The notes beneath the pieces were generated by a model. It was not told where the DNA came from. It made no database searches and saw only the letters and a list, made by a program, of their open reading frames with translations. Below are positions 1-7,930 of a stretch of DNA of 29,314 nt, in pieces (within the stretch, counting starts at the first letter, position 1; each line of letters begins with the position of its first letter). Both the position numbers and the translations under genes were made by a program. Source of the stretch: a bacterium UBP7_UBA7824 (GTDB taxonomy: Bacteria > UBP7 > UBA6624); the NCBI GenBank assembly GCA_002501535.1, contig DLTY01000048.1:19782-49095 (forward strand), written 5' to 3'.

Positions 1-1190
1 GTTTCTGTTTGCCACCATGTGTCGACTACAGGGCATCTTTGCTCTCCCACAACTTCATGGTACCAAGTCCATTCTGGCTCCTTGATCGTTTCCCCCACGG
101 TACCAAGAACCTTTAGTGATTCTCTATTCCACTTGGTTACGAAATCATCACCTTCTTTCATTAGTGCCCTGAGTGCTGTTGGAGCTGTGTAGAAGATATT
201 GACTTTATGCTTTTCTACAATTTGCCAGAATCTTCCGAAGTCAGGGAAGTTTGGCACGCCTTCGAACATGATTGTCGTTGCTCTATTTGAGAGTGGTCCA
301 TAAACAATATAAGAATGTCCAGTAATCCAACCAATATCTGCAGTGCACCAATATATGTCTCCCGGTTTGTAATCAAAAACTTTTTGGTGAGTATAAGATG
401 CATAAACCATATACCCCCCTGTGGTATGCAAAACCCCTTTGGGTTTCCCCGTTGATCCAGATGTATAAAGTATAAATAAGGGATCTTCAGCATTCATCTT
501 TTCACATTCACACTTTTCAGACATTGGCTTTATCGATTTATGCCACCAATGATCCCTGTCTTGATCCATCTCAACATCAGAACCCGTTCTTTTTACAACT
601 AGTACATTTTGGATTGTCGGACATTCTTTTAGTGCAGCATCTCCATTTGATTTCATTGGTATGTTTGTTTTCAAGCCTCTAACGCCGGTATCTTGAGTTA
701 CTAGCAATTTGCATTCAGAATCATTGATTCGATCCCGCAATGAATCAGAAGAAAAAGCACCAAAGACTATCGAATGCACTGCACCAATCCTTGCGCATGC
801 AAGCATTACTATCATCAGTTCAGGAATCATTTGCATGTAGATGCAAACCCTGTCACCTTTTTGAATATTGATTGATTTTAGGAAATTAGCACATTTCGAA
901 ACTTCTTGTAATAACTCTTTGTAAGAGTATTTTTTGTCTTCATTTGGGTTGTTGCCTTCCCATATTAATGCAGTTTCATTCCCTTTTCCGGATTCAATAT
1001 GTCGATCTAGACAGTTGTAGCAAGCATTCAGCTCACCTTCTTCAAACCATTTAATGCTTGCAGTTTTGTAATCTACACTTGAAACGGTATTCCATTTTTT
1101 ATACCAATGTATCCTTTCTGCAATTTTTGACCAAAAAACATCTGTGTTTTCAATTGATTCTTGATATTTTTTTTTATAGTCAGGTTCCAT
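1..1190 (-). CDS. acs: Acetyl-CoA synthetase, N-terminal part (cut by window edge)
   Basis: Makes acetyl-CoA from acetate, ATP and CoA through an acetyl-AMP intermediate, in the cytoplasm. About 396 codons are present; the family is usually about 650 residues, so the C-terminal part lies outside the window. The frame stays open from ATG 1190-1188 to the left edge. It shows the adenylate-forming P-loop YTSGSTGKPKG (about 441-475), HTTGGYMVY just after it, and WCTADIGWITGHSY, YGPL and FEGVP further on. At the edge it has RCPVVDTWWQTE, the classic acetyl-CoA synthetase A5 region. The start lies 2 nt after the stop of the upstream peptidase gene, which implies co-transcription and translational coupling. 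Its own SD is weak (GAG at about -8). Propionyl-CoA synthetase is possible but the motifs fit acetate better. Confidence 0.95.
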   Translation of the reverse strand, partial: MEPDYKKKYQESIENTDVFWSKIAERIHWYKKWNTVSSVDYKTASIKWFEEGELNACYNCLDRHIESGKGNETALIWEGNNPNEDKKYSYKELLQEVSKCANFLKSINIQKGDRVCIYMQMIPELMIVMLACARIGAVHSIVFGAFSSDSLRDRINDSECKLLVTQDTGVRGLKTNIPMKSNGDAALKECPTIQNVLVVKRTGSDVEMDQDRDHWWHKSIKPMSEKCECEKMNAEDPLFILYTSGSTGKPKGVLHTTGGYMVYASYTHQKVFDYKPGDIYWCTADIGWITGHSYIVYGPLSNRATTIMFEGVPNFPDFGRFWQIVEKHKVNIFYTAPTALRALMKEGDDFVTKWNRESLKVLGTVGETIKEPEWTWYHEVVGEQRCPVVDTWWQTE

Positions 1191-1192
1191 TT

Positions 1193-2797
1193 TTACTCTG
1201 GAGCCTTAGCAAAATCCTCAGCCCAACATCTTGGAGATAGCTCTTCACCTGTGATTTCTTTTACTAAATCATCCCATTTCAATCTAGAGCCAAAAGAAAA
1301 CATGTTTGCAAGGTATTTTCCAGCCTTTTTGTTTTTAAGCAGGCCACTGCCTGTTTTTTTGATAATATCATGTTCAAGTTGACTTGCTGTCATTTCACCA
1401 AGCATGTAATTGTGATAATAAACAGGAGCTGTAGCTATGTGGTTTTTTGCAGCCCAATCAGGTTTATTTCTTCCTTTTGGCTTGCGAACATCTTGGTATT
1501 CTTCTTTTAAATCCCACCATAATTGATTTAAGTCTTGTTTCGGATTTGAATAAAGTTCCTTTTCGAATCGACACATAACCTGCTCCCACCTGCTGAAAGC
1601 TAACATTTTGAATCTTTGAGAATTGACTAACTGCACAGCAGCATCATTAACTTCATTGCTTGGCGCTTCAAGGAAATCTATTAGCCATTCTGGTCTTAAT
1701 GCTTGCCTGCCAAAAATCATTGCTATTGCTTCAGTGCTGTTTATATGTGCGGGACCCTGTAGAAACCAAGGTAAATTTTCTGTGGCAAGAAGGTCATATA
1801 TAGCATGTCCATACTCATGTAGAACAGTATCACCCCATGTTAAATTGTTTCTCAGATTACAAAGCACTCTCACATCACCATTTGGATCATCAACACCTAA
1901 ACAAAATGCATGTTGTGACTTCCCCTCTCTTTCGTAAAGGTCTGATTTTTCAATCGAGCTTCTTATATCCAAACCGCAACTGTCAAAAGTTTCAATTGCT
2001 AATTTTTCTAAACAATCATCTTCTTTTCCAACAAACCACTTGTCACCCACGCTTGTATCAAAAGGCACACTTTGGAAATAGGGGTTTTCATAATGCCACG
2101 GCATTATTTCGTCTTTATTTATGTTGTACCTTTGTGCTCTTTCTGAATCGTATTTACGTTTATGAGCTAAAAATGGTTCCCTCGTTAATTCATCTAATTC
2201 ATCTAAAAGATTAAATAGAAAATCTTCATTTACTTCTTGTGTAATCAATCGCATTGAATAATAATTTTTAAACCCCATTCTTTTTGCTGAGCTGTTTCGT
2301 GTTTCAACTAGATCTAAAAGCTTGCCTTCAACCTTTTCACCAATAGTCTTTGTTGCTTTCCATGCTTTTTCACTTAGGGAATTATCAGAACTTTGTTTCA
2401 GGATGTCAGATAGATCATTGGATGATTTTTCCTCTCCATCAACAATGCCCCTATGTTTGACATAGTCTGAAGAAATCTGAAGACCTAATTTAACAGTTTT
2501 TGAAATTTCTTCATCATTTTTTTGACTTCCTATTGCTCCAAGATAAAGACTTTCTATGATTCTTCGGACATCACTGTCGTCAATTTTATCTATTTGGCTA
2601 TACCAGTTTTTTATCTTGGAAAATCTTTCTGGACTTGCAGCTCTTTTCTCTAATGTTTCAGAAAGAACCTGAGCGATTTCACTGTAGTTTTCTTCTCCAG
2701 TTGTTTCTTTACCCCACCAGGCAAGCGCAGTGGCTTTCCATAACGGTTTGCTGAATTTTTCTTCTTCAGCTAGAAATTTTTTAATATCTTTTAGCAT
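1193..2797 (-). CDS. M2/M3-like zinc metallopeptidase
   Basis: Probable gluzincin peptidase of the M2 (peptidyl-dipeptidase A) / M3 (oligopeptidase) type, 534 residues. The zinc motif HEYGH is at about 327-331. The third ligand is probably the Glu of STEAIAM about 25 residues downstream (around 356). The segment before the motif, DVRVLCNLRNN then WGDTVLHEYGH, is typical of bacterial M2/M3-like enzymes. No signal peptide is visible, so it probably acts on peptides in the cytoplasm. I chose ATG 2797 (MLKDIKK) because GGAGGG lies 7 nt upstream. A longer reading from a TTG at 2812 would place its start codon in that SD. The gene is divergent from thiO and leads into acs. Substrate unknown; M2 versus M3 cannot be settled by eye. 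Confidence 0.85.
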   Translation of the reverse strand: MLKDIKKFLAEEEKFSKPLWKATALAWWGKETTGEENYSEIAQVLSETLEKRAASPERFSKIKNWYSQIDKIDDSDVRRIIESLYLGAIGSQKNDEEISKTVKLGLQISSDYVKHRGIVDGEEKSSNDLSDILKQSSDNSLSEKAWKATKTIGEKVEGKLLDLVETRNSSAKRMGFKNYYSMRLITQEVNEDFLFNLLDELDELTREPFLAHKRKYDSERAQRYNINKDEIMPWHYENPYFQSVPFDTSVGDKWFVGKEDDCLEKLAIETFDSCGLDIRSSIEKSDLYEREGKSQHAFCLGVDDPNGDVRVLCNLRNNLTWGDTVLHEYGHAIYDLLATENLPWFLQGPAHINSTEAIAMIFGRQALRPEWLIDFLEAPSNEVNDAAVQLVNSQRFKMLAFSRWEQVMCRFEKELYSNPKQDLNQLWWDLKEEYQDVRKPKGRNKPDWAAKNHIATAPVYYHNYMLGEMTASQLEHDIIKKTGSGLLKNKKAGKYLANMFSFGSRLKWDDLVKEITGEELSPRCWAEDFAKAPE

Positions 2798-2817
2798 AAA
2801 TATTCCCTCCAAATTTA

Positions 2818-2835
2818 TATCCTAGTCTTAGGATA
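2818..2835. promoter_or_regulatory. Inverted repeat in divergent peptidase/thiO gap
   Basis: A perfect inverted repeat, TATCCTA-GTCT-TAGGATA, fills the middle of the 44-bp gap between two divergent genes. It overlaps the likely SD of thiO (TAGGA, about 8 nt before GTG 2842). A -10-like GATAAT is at 2832-2837 and a TATAAA lies on the minus strand. It could be an operator shared by both genes or an RNA hairpin at the 5' ends. No regulator is identified. Confidence 0.4.
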
Positions 2836-2841
2836 ATCTAA

Positions 2842-3915
2842 GTGAGAGATATTGTAATTATTGGTGGTGGTGTTGCTGGCATGGCTATTGCATGGGAAGC
2901 ACAAAAGAATGGATACAGGGTTTTGCTTCTTGAAAAAGATGCTTGTGGGGGTGGAGCAAGTCAAGCAAGTGCTGGCATACTTTCCCCTGCAGGGAAATCT
3001 TGTGGTGACCCTGAGCTTAACCGCTTTATCTGGCAGGGTATCAGGATGTTTCCAGACTGGGTTAAGGAATTAAGAAAGGTTCACAATTCAGATCCTGATT
3101 TAAAGATGGAAGGTGTTTTATATCCTGAAGAGCCAGAATTAAACACAAGGATAGCCAGTCTTCGCGATGTTAATGTTTCTTATCAGGTTTTGGAAAAAAA
3201 TGAAATAAAGAATAATTTTCCATGGTTTGATGTTGGAAAGGCCGTTTTGATTGAGGACGAAGGACGGATAAACCCAAGAAAATTAATGTATTTATTAAAA
3301 GATGCACTTCTTAAATCAGGAGTTGAAATTCGTGAAAATACCGAAGTTTTAAAAATATCCAAACATAAAGAAAATTGGAAAATTTTTCTGAAAAATAATG
3401 AATCAATCCTTGCTTCAAAGGTTGCAATGTGCACTGGCGCTTGGGCGCAAGGTGTTGAAGATTGGGTTCCACCCATCAAGCCAATGAGAGGTCAAATCAT
3501 CGAGCTCTCTGGAGAGGGCGTGGAATTTCCAACTCATACGGTTCATGGAGCAGCCTCATATATGGTTCCACAATCCGGTCATTATTGGATTGGAGGCATT
3601 GTTCAGGACAGGGGTTTTGATGATTCAATCGATAAAAAGACTCTATTTCAGAAGGTGGCAATAATGGCAAAATGGGTACCAATTTTCACCAAGGCAAAAT
3701 TGGGAGAATCATGGTGCGGTTTTCGTCCTGGTTCCCCTGATGAACGTCCGATCATCGGAGAAAGAAAAGGATTGGAAGGGATTTTTTGGGCAACAGGTCT
3801 TTTCAGAAATGGAGTATCACTGTCGCCTGCAGTTGCCAAAAATTTTATCTCATGGATGGATGGCTCTTTTGAACCAGATCCAGACTATCCCTTTTCACCA
3901 AATAGATTTTTATGA
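2842..3915 (+). CDS. thiO: Glycine oxidase / FAD-dependent amine oxidase ThiO
   Basis: FAD-dependent oxidase of the DAO/ThiO family. ThiO turns glycine into the iminoglycine used for the thiazole half of thiamine. The N-terminal dinucleotide fold IVIIGGGVAGMAIAWEA (GxGxxG at 8-13) is followed by the acidic end of beta-2 (LLLEKD). The family hallmark SQASAGILSP occurs near residue 40. The FAD-contacting C-terminal block has CGFRPGSPDERPIIG and WATGLFRNGVSLSP. At 357 residues it is of normal length. It starts with GTG 2842, preceded by TAGGA. Its stop overlaps the ispG start (ATGA). No other thiamine gene is in the window, so ThiO rather than another DAO-family enzyme is inferred from the sequence motifs alone. 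Confidence 0.85.
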   Translation: MRDIVIIGGGVAGMAIAWEAQKNGYRVLLLEKDACGGGASQASAGILSPAGKSCGDPELNRFIWQGIRMFPDWVKELRKVHNSDPDLKMEGVLYPEEPELNTRIASLRDVNVSYQVLEKNEIKNNFPWFDVGKAVLIEDEGRINPRKLMYLLKDALLKSGVEIRENTEVLKISKHKENWKIFLKNNESILASKVAMCTGAWAQGVEDWVPPIKPMRGQIIELSGEGVEFPTHTVHGAASYMVPQSGHYWIGGIVQDRGFDDSIDKKTLFQKVAIMAKWVPIFTKAKLGESWCGFRPGSPDERPIIGERKGLEGIFWATGLFRNGVSLSPAVAKNFISWMDGSFEPDPDYPFSPNRFL

Positions 3916-5138
3916 GTTTTTTTGAAATTAAAAAAAAGAGAATCAGTACGGTTTGTAATGTTGGCGGCGTGCTGATTGGGGGAGAGAATCCAATCGTCAT
4001 TCAGTCAATGACTGACACTGACACTGCGGATGTGTCAAAAACAGTTGAACAAATAATTTTGCTTGCTAATGCTGGTAGTGAGATTGTGCGAATCACTGTT
4101 AACAATGATGAATCAGCCAAAGCTGTTCCAGAAATTGTCAAGACGATCAAAAATAGTGGTTGTGATGTTCCAATTGTGGGTGATTTTCACTTCAATGGCC
4201 ACATACTTTTGAAAAAGTATCCGGAAATGGCTCGTTCTCTTTCCAAATTGCGTATTAATCCAGGCAATGTAGGCCGTGGACCAAGGCATGATAAAAATTT
4301 TGTTACATTTATTGAAATCGCTAAAGAGTTTAACAAACCTGTTCGTATAGGTGTTAATGCTGGCAGTTTAGACGCTGATCTTCTGGCAAGAAAAATGGAT
4401 GAAAATGCCAAAAATAATTTTCCGCTTTCTGCTGCAGAGGTTGAAGTTGAATCGCTTGTTGAGAGCGCTTTAAGTAGTGCTGAAACAGCGATTGATTTAG
4501 GCCTTCCTGAAAATATGATTATTATTTCATGCAAGGTTTCTAAAGTTAAAGAAATGGTTGCAGTTTATAGAAAAATTGCTGAACAGTCAAATTTTCCATT
4601 ACATTTAGGTTTAACTGAAGCAGGAATGGGGCTTAAGGGTGTTGCTGCAACATCATCAGCACTTTCAATTCTTTTAAATGATGGAATTGGAGACACCATC
4701 AGGTCAAGCCTAACACCTGAGGTTGGAGGAGATAGGACAAAAGAGGTACGTTTGTGCCAAGAGATATTGCAAGCTTTGGGTTTAAGAAGTTTTAGACCAT
4801 CGGTTACGAGCTGTCCAGGTTGTGGGAGGACAACTTCAACCTTTTTTAGAGAGTTGGCTGAAACTATTCAAGGCAAAATTGATTCAAATATGTCTAATTG
4901 GAAAGATGATTTTCCTGGTGTTGAGAATTTAAAAATAGCAATCATGGGATGTATAGTCAATGGTCCAGGCGAATCCAAATCTGCAGATATAGGCATCTCT
5001 CTTCCGGGAACTGGAGAAAACCCAAAAGCACCTGTTTATATAGATGGAAAATTGACAGAAACTTTAAGTGGTTCCTCTATATCAAATCAATTTCTTGATA
5101 TAGTAGAGAAATACATTCAAAGAAGGTGGTCAAAATGA
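3912..5138 (+). CDS. ispG: 4-hydroxy-3-methylbut-2-en-1-yl diphosphate synthase (GcpE)
   Basis: Iron-sulfur enzyme of the MEP isoprenoid pathway that reductively converts MEcPP to HMBPP. It has 408 residues, normal for the short bacterial form (TIM barrel plus ferredoxin-like domain, with no plant-type insert). N-terminal signature IVIQSMTDTDTADV (28-41); LRINPGNVG (113-121); the 4Fe-4S ligands C301 and C304 in TSCPGCGRT, and C347 in MGCIVNGPGE; catalytic-type E354. It starts inside the thiO stop (ATGA 3912-3915), and its own stop overlaps the osmC start. The clear MEP enzyme shows the organism makes isoprenoids by this route. The next genes encode a peroxide-type OsmC protein and a YceI-domain (isoprenoid-binding) protein. 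Confidence 0.98.
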   Translation: MSFFEIKKKRISTVCNVGGVLIGGENPIVIQSMTDTDTADVSKTVEQIILLANAGSEIVRITVNNDESAKAVPEIVKTIKNSGCDVPIVGDFHFNGHILLKKYPEMARSLSKLRINPGNVGRGPRHDKNFVTFIEIAKEFNKPVRIGVNAGSLDADLLARKMDENAKNNFPLSAAEVEVESLVESALSSAETAIDLGLPENMIIISCKVSKVKEMVAVYRKIAEQSNFPLHLGLTEAGMGLKGVAATSSALSILLNDGIGDTIRSSLTPEVGGDRTKEVRLCQEILQALGLRSFRPSVTSCPGCGRTTSTFFRELAETIQGKIDSNMSNWKDDFPGVENLKIAIMGCIVNGPGESKSADIGISLPGTGENPKAPVYIDGKLTETLSGSSISNQFLDIVEKYIQRRWSK

Positions 5139-5545
5139 CAAAAATACAAGCTATTTATGAAGGTGATCTCAGGTGCAAAGCGGTTCACGATCTTTCAAGT
5201 TCTGAAATTCTCACAGATGCACCGTTGGATAATTGCGGCAAAGGCGAATCTTTTTCACCAACCGACCTTGTTGCAACTGCTCTTTTGACATGCATGGCAA
5301 CCATTATGGGTATTGCGGCTAAAAATTCAAAAATTGATATTTGTAATTTTGACATGAGCGTAGAGAAAAAAATGTCTGTTAATTTACCCAGAAGGATATC
5401 CGATTTAGTTATGATTTTTAAGATGAAAAATAAATATTCAGAAAAAGAAAAAAAAATATTGCAAAATGCGGCTTTAACATGTCCAGTTCACCAAAGCCTA
5501 AATGAAAATATCAATATTGAAGTTGATTTTAAGTGGTTGGATTAA
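5135..5545 (+). CDS. OsmC/Ohr family thiol peroxidase-like protein
   Basis: Small cytoplasmic protein (136 residues) of the OsmC/Ohr family, which reduces organic hydroperoxides through a pair of conserved cysteines. The first is in ATALLTCMATIM, at the start of the central helix; the second is in LTCPVHQSL near the C-terminus. I start it at ATG 5135, which overlaps the ispG stop as ATGA and has AAGGTGG upstream; an in-frame GTG at 5126 is less likely. It is co-transcribed with ispG, whose oxygen-sensitive cluster might benefit from peroxide removal, though that link is inference. Many OsmC proteins of this YhfA-like type have no tested substrate. Confidence 0.88.
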   Translation: MTKIQAIYEGDLRCKAVHDLSSSEILTDAPLDNCGKGESFSPTDLVATALLTCMATIMGIAAKNSKIDICNFDMSVEKKMSVNLPRRISDLVMIFKMKNKYSEKEKKILQNAALTCPVHQSLNENINIEVDFKWLD

Positions 5546-5556
5546 AGGAGTTTTTT

Positions 5557-6762
5557 ATGAAAAAAATATTGTTTTTTATTTGTTTGTTATTTTGTTCAAG
5601 TGGTTTGATAGCGTCAGATTTTGATCCTACTGAAAGACACAATGTTCCTTTGCAGGAATCTTTTTCAAAAGGATCAGAAAATCCTTCTGTAACAATAGTG
5701 GAATTTAGTGCTTTTAACTGTCCCCCATGCAAAAGATTAGCTGCAATTTTTGATGATGTTTTAAAAGATTATCCAGAAGATGTTAAGCTTGTTTTTAAGC
5801 ATGGCGTACCAAGAGCTTTAGAGCTTGAAAAAGAAGCTGTTTTAGCTACATGGGCATCAGGTCAGCAGGGTTATTTTTGGGAAATGCATGATCTTTTGTT
5901 TGAGAGCAATGACAGAAGTTTTGAAACCTACCTCCAATATGTAGAAAAATTAAAATTAAATAAAGATAAATTTATTTCTGACTTTCAAAGTGATGCTGCA
6001 ATCTTGTCTATAGAAAATGAATGGAGGGTTAGTAGCTGTCTTGGCAACTATGGTACACCTAATTTTTTTGTCAATGGAAAAAAATATTCTGGAGAGCTGT
6101 GGACACATGAAAGGATTAGAGAAATTATCGATAAGGAAATTCTTCTGATGAACAGCATGGGCAATCCGCAATATGAAGAAATTATGGAGATGTCAAAAGG
6201 AGAGGATTTTTTATGTGGGAAGAAGGTTTTCAAAATTGTTCCCAGCCTTTCGCAGGCTAGATTTTTTGTAGACGAAATCCTAAGAGAGGAACCTTTTACT
6301 GTTATAGGTGAAACTAATAGCATCTTTGGATCTGTGGATATTGATTTTGATTTTCCAAAGAGAAGCTCTATGGGCCGTGTGATGATTGAAAGTAATAGCT
6401 TTATTACTGATTCAAATAGCAGAAACAGGGCAATCAGAAATAGGATTTTGGAGTCAAACACATATCCTTCTGTGTCGTTTCAAGCCACACGTATAGATGG
6501 AATTCCTGAAAAAGCAACTTTTTACCCTGGTCAAAAATATGAATTGAAGATAAGTGGAGAATTGACCATAAAAGATAAAACTTTATTTGAAACTTTTGAT
6601 GCAGTATTGGAAATTATTGATTTTTCAACTATTAGGGGTTTTGCAACAGTAGATGCTTTATGGGCTGATTATGGTGTAAACGTTCCACAACCACCTTTTG
6701 TTCAATTGATTGAAGACAGCATCAGGTTGGAGTTTGAATTTATAGGAGTCTTAGAAGATTAA
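5557..6762 (+). CDS. Periplasmic DsbA-like thioredoxin fused to YceI domain
   Basis: Secreted two-domain protein of 401 residues. A Sec signal peptide (about 1-20, ending LIAS) is followed by a DsbA-type thioredoxin domain (about 25-205). This has the active site CPPC at 55-58, the cis-proline loop GTPNFFVNG at 166-174, and an inserted helical domain. The second domain (about 222-400) is YceI-like, a lipocalin-like barrel that binds polyprenyl molecules in known members. It shows FKIVPSLSQARFFVDE, the block around NRAIRNRILES, and SGELTIKD. ATG 5557 is chosen because AAAGGAG precedes it at the right distance and the signal peptide starts there. C161 and C220 are further cysteines. It probably does thiol redox work in the periplasm, but the partner is unknown. 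It follows osmC by 11 nt and overlaps the next gene. Confidence 0.85.
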   Translation: MKKILFFICLLFCSSGLIASDFDPTERHNVPLQESFSKGSENPSVTIVEFSAFNCPPCKRLAAIFDDVLKDYPEDVKLVFKHGVPRALELEKEAVLATWASGQQGYFWEMHDLLFESNDRSFETYLQYVEKLKLNKDKFISDFQSDAAILSIENEWRVSSCLGNYGTPNFFVNGKKYSGELWTHERIREIIDKEILLMNSMGNPQYEEIMEMSKGEDFLCGKKVFKIVPSLSQARFFVDEILREEPFTVIGETNSIFGSVDIDFDFPKRSSMGRVMIESNSFITDSNSRNRAIRNRILESNTYPSVSFQATRIDGIPEKATFYPGQKYELKISGELTIKDKTLFETFDAVLEIIDFSTIRGFATVDALWADYGVNVPQPPFVQLIEDSIRLEFEFIGVLED

Positions 6763-7921
6763 ACCAGGATTAGAAATATTACTAACCTCGGCAAGAGATG
6801 CCTTTCTACAGGTTTCTGTTTTTGTAGCGATAATGGTACTTCTTTTTTCATGGTTGCAGTACAAAACATCAGGAAAATTTGTTGCACTTCTTCAGAAAAA
6901 CACCAAAACACAACCTTTTTTTGGTGCCTTGCTTGGCTTAACGCCAGGGTGTGGTGGTGCAATCATCGTTATGCCACTATACATCAAGAAGGTTGTTACT
7001 TTCGGTACCGTAATTGCGACATTGGCTGCAACATTAGGCGATGCCGCTTTTTTATTGATAGCAAAAGCACCAAAGGATGCCGCTGTTGTGCATTTAGTTG
7101 CTTTTGTTACTGCTGTTCTCTGGGGAATGTTGATTGATAAATTACAAATAACACACGATCAACCTTTAGGTAGATTTTCAAAAAATTTCCAACAATTAAA
7201 AACACATGCTAAAAAAGAAGTTGACCCTGTTTCTTTTATAGATTCGATTGAGGGAGAAGAACGGAATGAATCTTTAGGCTACAGGATAACCCATCAGGGA
7301 TATGTTTTATGGTGGTGGGTATGCCTTGTGGGGCTTATTTTAGGAGTCACTTTATTAGTAAAAGCTAGTGATCCTAATTATGCTCTTGAGTTAACTTTTG
7401 ACCCTAATCATAAAGATGCGATTTTTAATTATGTAGGGTTGTTCGGGACCTTATTGTCTATCATTTTATTTATTGCTGGAAAGCATTTCATAGGTGATGA
7501 CACTCTTGAGGCTTTGAGGGATAAACTGACATCTTCAAAAGAAACCTTGATACATGCTGCTTCTGAAACTGCATTTGTGACCTTTTGGGTTTTGCTTGCA
7601 TATTTAATTTATGAGTATGGTATGTATTTTTCAAATTTAGATTTTGCACAAATGATAGTTAGCTCTGGCCCATTAAGTATCTTATTTGGAGCAGGGATTG
7701 GGTTGATACCTGGATGTGGTCCACAGATTTTATTTGTAGCTGCTTATACGGAAGGTTTATTGCCGATGTCGGTGCTTATTGCACATGCTATTTCACAAGA
7801 CGGTGATGCTTTGTTCCCATTGATTGCAAGAAATAGCAAGGCAGCTATATGGTCAACTGTAATTACAACCATTCCTGCAATCATAGTAGGTCTGGCATGG
7901 TTTTACTTCATGGGCAATTAG
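6758..7921 (+). CDS. Putative ten-TM heavy-metal/manganese exporter (ArsP_2 type)
   Basis: Inner-membrane protein, 388 residues from the proposed start, matching the family annotated as putative manganese transporter or 10-TM heavy-metal exporter (PF11449-like). It contains two copies of the pore-like signature, GLTPGCGGAIIVMPLY and GLIPGCGPQILFVAAYTEG, in an inverted-repeat layout with a soluble loop between. The first ATG (6833) would cut off a conserved-looking leading segment (ARDAFLQVSVFVA). The frame is open from 6755 and has no ATG, GTG or TTG before 6833. ATT at 6758 has AGGAG nine nt upstream, and its last base is the first base of the previous gene's TAA stop (6760-6762). A rare ATT start is therefore proposed. 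Metal and direction are not proven by the sequence. Confidence 0.8.
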   Translation: MKPGLEILLTSARDAFLQVSVFVAIMVLLFSWLQYKTSGKFVALLQKNTKTQPFFGALLGLTPGCGGAIIVMPLYIKKVVTFGTVIATLAATLGDAAFLLIAKAPKDAAVVHLVAFVTAVLWGMLIDKLQITHDQPLGRFSKNFQQLKTHAKKEVDPVSFIDSIEGEERNESLGYRITHQGYVLWWWVCLVGLILGVTLLVKASDPNYALELTFDPNHKDAIFNYVGLFGTLLSIILFIAGKHFIGDDTLEALRDKLTSSKETLIHAASETAFVTFWVLLAYLIYEYGMYFSNLDFAQMIVSSGPLSILFGAGIGLIPGCGPQILFVAAYTEGLLPMSVLIAHAISQDGDALFPLIARNSKAAIWSTVITTIPAIIVGLAWFYFMGN

Positions 7922-7930
7922 GATATATTT

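Noticed and set aside
215..493. A 92-codon open frame on the minus strand
   Set aside because: It lies in a different frame inside the acetyl-CoA synthetase gene, whose motifs are continuous through this stretch.
2798..2812. TTG start giving five extra residues for the zinc peptidase
   Set aside because: That TTG is next to GGAGGG, which is the SD for ATG 2797; the extra residues encode the SD itself.
5557..5640. Lipoprotein signal in the DsbA-YceI protein (Cys in LLFCSSG)
   Set aside because: The residue before Cys is Phe, not Gly, Ala or Ser, and an ordinary Sec cleavage site after LIAS is available.
6833..6835. ATG 6833 as start of the metal exporter
   Set aside because: It would delete a family-like leading segment and has no SD; ATT 6758 fits better, though this is not proven.
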